Assembly (NCBI GenBank): GCA_033961575.1
Contig: CM066731.1
Location: 60,169,501 to 60,233,500, forward strand
Reading direction: 5' to 3'
Source: Aselliscus stoliczkanus
Taxonomy: Eukaryota > Chordata > Mammalia > Chiroptera > Hipposideridae
Length of the DNA stretch: 64,000 nt
Shown: positions 56,791-64,000 of the stretch, piece after piece
How positions within the stretch are numbered: the stretch's first letter is position 1
How the letters are laid out: every line of letters starts with the position of its first letter
Made by a program: the position numbers and the translations under genes
Notes under the pieces: model-generated
What the model was told of the DNA's origin: nothing
The model's database searches: none
What the model saw: only the letters and a program-made list of their open reading frames with translations

Positions 56791-57194
56791 GTGAGACTGA
56801 TCAAGTTAATTCATAGATGGGGACCCACAAAATGCAGGCCATCCCAGTGATCTAGCCCACGTCACAAATGTAACGTAAGTCGGCCTGCACTTACAGGAAA
56901 TACCTGGCAAGGAAACCTAACATCCACCAGTCACAATCCCCCAAGTCACTTTCGCCAAGCCCTGGAAAACGGACCTGCTGGCCTTATGAGGAAATCCCCG
57001 ACCTCCTAGCCCATCACACCTGTTCCCACATTGCGTGTTCTGACACTCTATAAACTTGCAGTTGCCCGAGGACCCTCGGGACAAGCGCTCCCCTGCCTGT
57101 GCGGCAAGGTCCTTCCCCAACTCAGAGACTCTTTTCCCCCGGTTGAAGGACATCAAACTTGCTACTAAATTGTTTCAGTTTTGTTATTTGACAA
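56790..57194 (+). mobile_element. Candidate solo LTR (retrovirus-like)
   Basis: A GC-richer block with LTR features: a CTATAAAC box at 57048-57055, a following R/U5-like part (ACCCTCGGGACAAGCGCTCC, CTCAGAGACTCTTTTCCCCC) and 'aattgtttcagttttgttatttgaca' at the right end. I find no internal retroviral region and no clear target duplication. Class I is the most likely group. Borders are approximate. Confidence 0.45.
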
Positions 57195-57199
57195 GGTTA

Positions 57200-58590
57200 T
57201 ACTATTTGCTGTGTGAATGTGCCAATCAGACCTAAAAAGAAAAATTCTCACCAAACAGGTGCTAGGCCTTGAATTACCATCTTCTGTTTCAGTCCCTTGA
57301 CTTGTAATTACTCACTGAAGGTAGACACAAGGCCAGAAGCTTGACTAGAAACAGAGTAATGTCAGTCTAAAGTGTAACAGCGTTACTGAGATTTATAAAT
57401 CATACTTAAGTTGGACTCCTTTAAAACCAAATATTTTTAAATGGTTCTATTCTATAGGTATTGGTAGATTACAATCATCCTAGAAATTTCCTTTATGCTA
57501 CTCATAAATGCATTGGTCATTGTAGTAAGAGAAGGCATTTAGTTCTTTGAAGCTTATGAGCAGAGCTTCTAAGTGTTCTTCACTGGTAACTATAACTATC
57601 TCATCTCTCCCTATGGATCTGGAAATACTCCGCTAGGGAATTCAGCTATATAAAGGTTTCCGTCATCTCGGGGTAAATCAGCAAACTCCATTTGTGTAGT
57701 AACTCTGGGCAAACACAACTGAACACAGGCCTCCTCCGGTATGATGTGTGAAATGTGGATTGATCTTGGAAAACTCACAGAACCTACTCATCCCTATGGA
57801 AAACAGAACTCTTCCTAATGATCAGATTTAATTAAACTGTACAATGAAGACCACTGACATGGAGAATAGCTAAAGAGACTTGCTTTCCTTGGTGATCAAG
57901 TGGTTTCGTAGCATCTACTTACAGGATGATATGCAAGCTCCAAGAAAAACAAATACATGATTTTGGTGAATTATGTGTGACCATTCTTAACAAGAGCTTC
58001 ATTTTTTTTAAAATAATTATTGTATATTAAGCCACATTCTGAGTTAGTCAAAAAGAACATTCAAGTCTTATGCAGTAATTTTCTCAAAAGAAAAGAGATT
58101 TTAAATTATAATCAAAACCAGTCAATGATTCCAATATTGAGGTCCCATTAGATAGTTCTCTGAAAAATTGAAGTATAATCTCTTCATAGAGAATATCACT
58201 GTCCACTCCTAAAGCCAACACTTAGGTGTCAAACAAACATTTGATTTCCCAGGTTAGTGAAATGTGAATTTTATGTACTTGATTTTTCTGATATTTTCAG
58301 TATAATAATTAAAATGTTGTCGCCTGAGTAGCTTTTAAAATACCCCCCAAAAGGGTTCTAAAACATAACATGCTTTCACTGTATTGATTTAAATCACACT
58401 CCTCTCACTCTTCTGTGGCAACCAGCGCCATCAGCTTTGCCTTCAACTTCAATGGAACCACATGGATGTAACTCAGTAAACCAAATGATACCTCAAATAG
58501 TCTGCCTCCCACACCCATCCATTGCGAACCACTGAATTAGACCAACTTGGTGCTAAAATGCTATGTGATTATAATAATATTCATTCTGTG
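57200..58590. other. No gene seen
   Basis: Unique sequence. No coding frame or recent repeat is recognised. Confidence 0.45.
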
Positions 58591-58599
58591 ATCAGAGTA

Positions 58600-58800
58600 A
58601 TAGGACATTTACTCTAAACAGTTGATAATTAGAAGACATTTTAGAATGGATCCTTACAGGCGCTATTCCAGAGCATGCATGACCCTTTGCGTTTCTGGAA
58701 CATTTAAGGAAACTGGGGCACAAGGTCACGCTTGTTGAGTGATGGAGGCAGACCACAATCCAGGCAGCATGGCTCTTAAGTGCTACTCCAAACTGACTTC
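58600..58800 (-). mobile_element. MIR-like fragment, inverted
   Basis: 'aaggaaactggggcacaaggtcacgcttgttgagtgatggaggcagacc' is a degenerate inverted MIR core. Confidence 0.6.
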
Positions 58801-58804
58801 ACAG

Positions 58805-59350
58805 AATTAAAAAGCAAATAAAAAACCTCCTGCATTCAAGGAACTCTGCTGTTTGCTGGTGCATTCTATTAACATCTCCCAACACAACAGTCCACAAATT
58901 GTTAATAGATTCTCTAAGAGTTTACAACCTTTCTGCCCTTCAGTGACATCATCTTGTCAGATAGAGTAAAAAGAAAAACTAATGCCAAGATCTTGAAAGA
59001 TTCTCCTCTCATTTTATCCTGAAAATGGACACGCCTTTTCCACAGGCAAATCTGTGGTTGACAGTGTATAAAATGTCATCAGCTACTTCAGTGTGTGGTT
59101 TTCTTATCTGTCTGCTACTAAAAACCTTCTTAACAAGGAAGAGTGAGCTCAAATCCTGCATGCAGATAGGCGATGGGTAGTCTTGCCTGGTAATCGCCCC
59201 GCTGATTGTCCTTAACCCTCTACTCCTTCTCAGGTTACTGGCATTCCTACTGGGAAGGAGGTTTCCATGCTTCCGCCGCCACTCAGGACTGAGACCAGGG
59301 GGCCTTCAAGCCTAGCTCGTGTCCACATCTATCACAGGCACCTGAAGAGT
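58805..59350. other. No gene seen
   Basis: Unique sequence up to the next SINE. Nothing to annotate. Confidence 0.4.
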
Positions 59351-59369
59351 CTTTAAAAAAGCAGAGACC

Positions 59370-59816
59370 GGGCCGGCCGAGTGGTGCAGTGGTTAAGAAC
59401 TGGTTTTGGGATGCCAGCGGCTCCGGTTCAGATCCCACATATGATGGCCAGTGACACTGCCCTCACAGCTAACAACAGCTCCACCTGGAGCTGGGCTGCG
59501 AGCCCCGGCGACGGTGTAAGCTGCAGCCCCTGCTGCAGTGGGCTGCCATAGGCTACAGTGAGTGGCCAGCAGGCAGCGTGAGTGGCTGGCAGCCAGCGTG
59601 AGCTGCCAATAGCCGCGATGAGCGACATCCAGAGGCTGGCGAACAATCTGCCTCATCCAGGAAGAGTGCAATGATGATACCAATGTGGGCCAGTGAAGCA
59701 ATGTCCTCTACAACTAGACTGAAGAACAAAAAGACAGCAACTTGTCTGTTCCCCTTCCCCGATTCCCCTACGCTGTTCTCCTCCCCCAATTCCCCAATAA
59801 AATCTTTAAAAAAAAA
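59370..59816 (+). mobile_element. Long T+ SINE, newer subtype
   Basis: GGGCCGGCCGAGTGGTGCAG head, ACAGCTAACAACAGCTCC junction, GCAGCCCCTGCTGCAG body and the CCCCAATAAAATCTTT tail with a pure A-run. The exact 15-bp target duplication AAAAAAGCAGAGACC is at 59355-59369 and 59817-59831. Confidence 0.95.
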
Positions 59817-59831
59817 AAAAAAGCAGAGACC

Positions 59832-60350
59832 CACCCATACTTTTCTAAACCCCAGCAAGACCGTGGAGCTTCCATTTTAATAAGCAAGGTAGATAATTTA
59901 TGCACTCTGAAATTTGGACTCCAAACTTAGAATAGAAAGTCTATCAGCCATGCTCTCAGCACATGGAAAGCAACATCTTTTTTAGCAAAAAGCTGCCTTA
60001 TCTATAAAATGATCTGCTGAAGCAGCACCATTCTGGTGCTTTCAGAGGGGACTGTGTTAATTATTATCCACATCAGGAGTGGCTTTCAGGGCTAACTCCC
60101 TAGAAATGTTGCTAAAACAAACAGTCCTAAATGTATGTCGTGATCATTTAAATCAAGAGTTCTACACAGAAAACACAGGAATAGTTAAAACAACAGAAAG
60201 CAGCCACATTTTTCTCTATTGGGTGAGGGAGAGTTAATTCTAGAATTTAAAGAAACGTTTTTAGAAAGATTAACTAATGCCCTGGAATCCTCCTTATTGA
60301 TAAACAGATCCTTTACCAAAAGATTTCTTTAAAATCTAATTCATTCTGCT
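59832..60350. other. No gene seen
   Basis: Unique AT-rich sequence. Nothing to annotate. Confidence 0.4.
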
Positions 60351-60354
60351 TCAT

Positions 60355-60485
60355 CAATAATAAAACCTATTTGATCCTCACCACTTGTGAGGCAAACAAG
60401 TATTATTATCCCCATTCAACAAAAATGGAAATTGGGCCCGAGAAACATTCAATCACCTGCTCAAAGTGACAAGTCCACCCACAGG
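60355..60485 (-). mobile_element. MIR fragment, inverted
   Basis: 'tattattatccccattcaacaaaaatggaaattgggcccgagaaac' and 'cacctgctcaaagtgacaagtcc' follow the inverted MIR core. Confidence 0.78.
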
Positions 60486-60764
60486 CAATACATACTTTAT
60501 CATTACGAAACTTACTTTTAAATTATACAAAGTTTCCCTGGCCAAAAAAAAAAAAAAAAAAACCCTATAATTTTTACCAGAAAGTTCTTCTAAATGCCTA
60601 ACTAAAATCCCATTAGCTATAGTTTGAGAACATTGCGTACTGTGGGACTAAAGAACAGCTGGTCATACATAGTGAATAACTTCATATATCTCAGCAATAA
60701 TTAATTCTCCTCCCTCTTCTTTTAAAGGAAAGAACAGTAACACTCTGACTTTCTACAACTTAGC

Positions 60765-61350
60765 CTACGACAGATGATGGATCCCAAAGATGGCCACAAC
60801 CTCCAAGCCCATGTGCTCATCCTCTGATTCTACTTTTAACATTCCTCCCAAGGAGAGCTGGGATCCATGTTCCCAGGTCTACATTCTGAAGCTGGCCATG
60901 GGAGGCTTATGACTAGGGCATGAGCGACCCTATGTAACTCCCACAGTTAAGTCATAAAAGGAGACCCACTTCCTTGGAACGCTCCCTCTCTGGTCGCCAG
61001 ACGCCATGGGGTGAGGAAGCCCAGGCAGGTGTACAGAGAGACCATCTGTAGGGATTCTAGCCCAAAACTCAGCCGAGGTCGCAGTCAACAGTCCACACCG
61101 AAAGCTGGGCACGGAAGGGAGCAAAGCAAGCCGTGAGCCAATTCCAGGGCTGAGCCGTTGACTCAATGCTGGCTTTGAGCTTCCCAGCTGCGATGCCAGA
61201 CGTCATGAAGCAGATAAGCTGTGTCCACCTAGACACACATGTCAATGCATTTTCCAATCCTGACCCACAACATCTGTGAGTCCAGTGCCACCAAGTTTCG
61301 GATGATATATTCCTCAGCAACAGTAAACAGAACTCCCTAACCCAGAACAC
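60765..61350 (+). mobile_element. MLT1-like MaLR LTR
   Basis: Order and content match MLT1/MaLR LTRs: 'gatggccacaacctccaagcccatg', 'gttcccagg', 'aagtcataaaaggagacccacttcc', 'cgccatggggtgaggaagcccaggcagg', 'gccgaggtcgcagtcaacagtccac', 'agcttcccagctgcgatgccagacgtc' and 'ccaatcctgacccacaacatctgtgag'. It looks like a solo LTR. The open frames inside are non-coding. Confidence 0.85.
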
Positions 61351-61354
61351 AAGC

Positions 61355-61555
61355 AAGAAATGAAAACGAGACAAGAAATAAAAGGCTTCTTTCTGAACAT
61401 TTCAAAACAAATATCCCAAATTCTGTGCCCTAAATTAAACATCATTAACTTTACTGATATGAGTCTCTCAGATTCCTATATAAATCTTATTTAAAGTGCA
61501 TATAAGGGGAAATACATACATACTATAATATTTTCTATCTTCATCCTATGCACCT
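61355..61555. other. No feature seen
   Basis: Short AT-rich stretch between the LTR and an L2 end. Confidence 0.4.
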
Positions 61556-61559
61556 GTCT

Positions 61560-61862
61560 CTCAAATGCCTTTTCTCTTCTCTGACAAAATCTCAATTAGC
61601 CTTAGAGGCTGAAATCGAACACTATAGCAGCTATGAAGCCTTTCCTCATGGCACAAAATTAATTGTTTGTTCCTATAAAGTATCTGTCTAGCCCTCTGCA
61701 TAAAATTTTCTATTCTAATGCCTATATTGTATTGTAATTACTTGTCTCTTTCCATCCCTAAACTGTCAGATCTTCAGATGGGGCCATTTCTTTTTTAATC
61801 TTTGTATTCCCAATGTCTGGTAGATAGGAAGTACTCATTAAGTTTTTGTTGAATAAGCAATA
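61560..61862 (+). mobile_element. L2 LINE 3' end
   Basis: 'tgaagcctttcctcatgg', 'ttacttgtctctttccatccctaaactgtcagatcttcag', then 'tctttgtattcccaatgtctggtagataggaagtactcattaagtttttgttgaat' is the L2 tail in sense orientation. Confidence 0.85.
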
Positions 61863-61864
61863 AG

Positions 61865-63635
61865 CAAACCTGGTTATCTGGTTTCCAAACCCACAGCTGA
61901 TAAAGTATAGAAAATCAGAAAGAAAAAAAGAGACTTATTAAAAATATATTTTTTAAACATACATACCTATACACAAAAAGTAACACTCCTCGAACAGAGA
62001 CAGAAAATGGAAAGTCAGGAGTTTAGCTAGAGTTCCACAGTGAGGGGTCCACAATTTACAGTCACTTAGTAGTCAGACAAACAGATCAGTATCTTAAAAG
62101 CTCTCATGAACCTCAGTGAATTTTAGCACATTTCAAATCAGTTTAGAAAATAAGGAAATTCTATTCATTTTTAAATAATTTCTCTTAAATGACTAATTTT
62201 AAAATTTGAGGTGCTCAAAGGAATAAAACCAGAACCAGAAAAAATTAGAACACAAGACCTCATTTTCTCAAGGTTTTGTACAGTCACTGTTTCACGATAA
62301 TACCATTTTCTTTATATTATTTTTGTTGACCCGCAACCCCCACCACCTATCCTTAATGTCCCTGTCTTGGTTACATTTCAGAACCATGAAGTACTTTCCT
62401 CCCAGCTGACCCAAAATTGCCCATATTTACTAAATAAAAAGGCCTCTGTACAGTCCCACTTTTCTTTCCATTCTTGATGCTTATCTATTCCCTAAGGATA
62501 TGATTTCCCAGTTTAATTACTAAAAATAATATCCGCATTAGTCTTGAACGGCATATTTGGTTTTGATGTTTTATTGTGGGGGTGTCTGCGTCTCTGCCCA
62601 TCCAGTCAGGTTCAGGGCAAGGCTCATGGCCATTAGCCTCACAATATCCTACCTCCAAGAGTATTACTTTGAATAAGAGACAAAAAACCTTGATTTTTGC
62701 CCTTTTTTTTTTCCCCCCTGAAACTAAAAATTTCAAGCTGAGAGTTATTCTGGGATTATTCAAATTCTTGTATTATTTCTTGTTTTCTTTGAGTGCTAGT
62801 GTCTTTCCTGAACCACAACTCTTACCCTGAGGTTTCTAGGTCCTGTACTAGGAGTCTAATTACGCCTTTTCCACTTTTCTATAGAGACTAACCTCTCTGG
62901 TGTACACTGCATACCTGTGAGTGATTTTTACCTTTCTACTCCATTTCTCAAAGTGAGAATGAGCCCCAGATAACTGCTGTGATTCATGAGGGACGACAAG
63001 CTCTACTATACTTTAATGAGGTTCTCAAGCAGAAAAGAGGAGATTAAAAAGAAACTAAAGAAGCAGGAAATCATTTAGGAGGAAGAAAATCAGAAGGAAG
63101 AACAAACGAAGACACTGCAAAGAAAAAGCAAAAAAAAACACACATAGAAACCTTCAAATTCAAAGTTAAGGTGTCATCAAATATTCAAGACACTCAGCTG
63201 TGCCACACTCCTAAAAAGCCCAGGAAATTTCTGTCACTCCGAAGTGTTTGAATAAAAGCTTTCTATTTAGCCAAGTGGGCTACAAAATTAATGTCTCGAT
63301 CTCAACCCCCCTCCTAAGACAGAAATCTACCTTCTAGCAGGAAAAAACTCTGACAAGTTCTCTGAGTATGAATATTCTCATTGGCAGGTGTTACCCCTTC
63401 ATTTGCATCCCTCACAGCATTAGGTATGTCTCCTTACCGTGTATTTGTAGAAAGCATATCTAGTCCAGGTCTAAAGAGACTTTAGAAGGAGCATGTGCCA
63501 CGAAAATGTTCTAAGATACCACTATCTCAAGCAATAAGCTCCAAAAGGTTATGCTTTTCTATAGTGCTGATCAAATTCATTAATATATTTAACCATTTAA
63601 TTGCCTAACACTTCTGAAAAAACTGAAGTCTGAAC
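61865..63635. other. No gene seen
   Basis: Unique sequence. The frame 62485-62763 (minus) has no motif or splice context. A purine-rich A/G tract lies at 63030-63135. Confidence 0.4.
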
Positions 63636-63639
63636 ACTG

Positions 63640-63760
63640 AAAAGACTGCTTGCACAACAATGTGAATGCACGTAACATTACTGAACTGTACACTTAAAAA
63701 CAACTAAGACTATAAATTTTATATGGATTTTACGACAATTAAAATTTTTTAAATGAAAAA
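63640..63760 (+). mobile_element. L1 3'-end remnant
   Basis: 'ttactgaactgtacacttaaaaacaactaagactataaattttatatgg' followed by 'acgacaattaaaatttttt' is the standard L1 3' end. Confidence 0.75.
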
Positions 63761-63786
63761 CAATAAGCTTTAAAAAAGTCAATGTC

Positions 63787-63896
63787 GGGGGCCGGCCAAG
63801 TGGCGTGGTGGTTAAGTGCTGGCTTGGGATGCCAGCGGCCCCGGTTCGGGTCCCACATATGAGGGCCAGTGACACTGCCCTCAAAAATAAAAAAAT
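63787..63896 (+). mobile_element. Short tRNA-headed SINE
   Basis: GGGGCCGGCCAAGTGGCGTGG head with GGTTCGGGTCCC and a short tail CCCTCAAAAATAAAAAAAT. The next SINE begins almost at once. Confidence 0.92.
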
Positions 63897-63897
63897 A

Positions 63898-64000
63898 GGG
63901 CCAGGCGAGTGGCGCGGTGGTTAAGAGCTGGCTTAGGACGCCAGTAGCCCCAGTTCAGATCCCACATATGAGGGCCAGTGACACTGCCCTCTAAAAACAA
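63898..64000 (+). mobile_element. SINE with long-type head, cut by the window edge
   Basis: GGCCAGGCGAGTGGCGCGG head with AAGAGCTGG and GGTTCAGATCCC-like text. It reaches CCCTCTAAAAACAA at the edge. It looks like a head-only copy of the long subtype, but the right end cannot be seen. Confidence 0.88.

Noticed and set aside
1..64000. A bacterial or phage system with operons
   Set aside because: No ribosome-binding sites, no dense coding, and abundant SINE, LINE and MIR repeats show a mammalian nuclear genome.

Overview
This is a gene-poor mammalian window. It is AT-rich, has no operon-like coding, and is full of interspersed repeats. I find no complete protein-coding gene, no rRNA, no free-standing tRNA gene and no CRISPR array. 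The SINEs are the best guide to the organism. At least 32 copies belong to a tRNA-headed group, and the longer forms end in AATAAA, a TCTTT-like tract and poly(A). One copy (14181-14544) carries a 3' body that I associate with the Rhin-1 type SINEs of horseshoe-bat relatives. Several non-autonomous DNA transposons (mariner-like and hAT-like) also fit a bat. My best guess is a bat of the Rhinolophoidea group. The assignment is an inference and the species is open.

Layout. 1-9.6 kb: old MIR and L1 pieces, three SINEs, a (GATA)n microsatellite and one candidate minus-strand exon (5864-6020). 9.6-19.1 kb: SINEs, L2, MIR and L1 remnants, a second candidate minus-strand exon (13381-13627), a small CpG-rich patch (about 17.37-17.48 kb) and a G-rich tract. 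19.1-25.1 kb: a divergent tandem duplication, old repeat sequence and SINEs. 25.1-28.5 kb: a SINE-free interval with homeobox-like AT motifs. 28.5-34.8 kb: a palindromic mariner MITE, two L1 3' segments split by SINEs, and a stacked double SINE insertion. 34.8-47.8 kb: mostly old or unique sequence with a 1.5-kb L1 remnant. 47.8-52.1 kb: a nested SINE cluster and three DNA transposons. 52.1-64 kb: L1 remnants, SINEs, a candidate LTR (about 56.8-57.2 kb), an MLT1-like MaLR LTR (about 60.8-61.35 kb), an L2 3' end, and two SINEs at the right edge.

Functional reading. If a gene crosses this window, the sequence hints that it is on the minus strand. Both candidate exons with good splice signals are on that strand and their reading phases are compatible. 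In addition, 25 of 32 SINEs lie on the plus strand, including 8 of the 10 copies with an AATAAA tail, which is what selection against sense-strand poly(A) signals in an intron would give. This is a hypothesis, not an annotation. I see no undescribed defence or metabolic system. The notable material is the history of the mobile elements: two SINE head subfamilies, chimeras, nested and stacked insertions, a double-tailed SINE, a hAT element with a duplicated end module, and a mariner remnant that keeps a readable transposase C-terminus.
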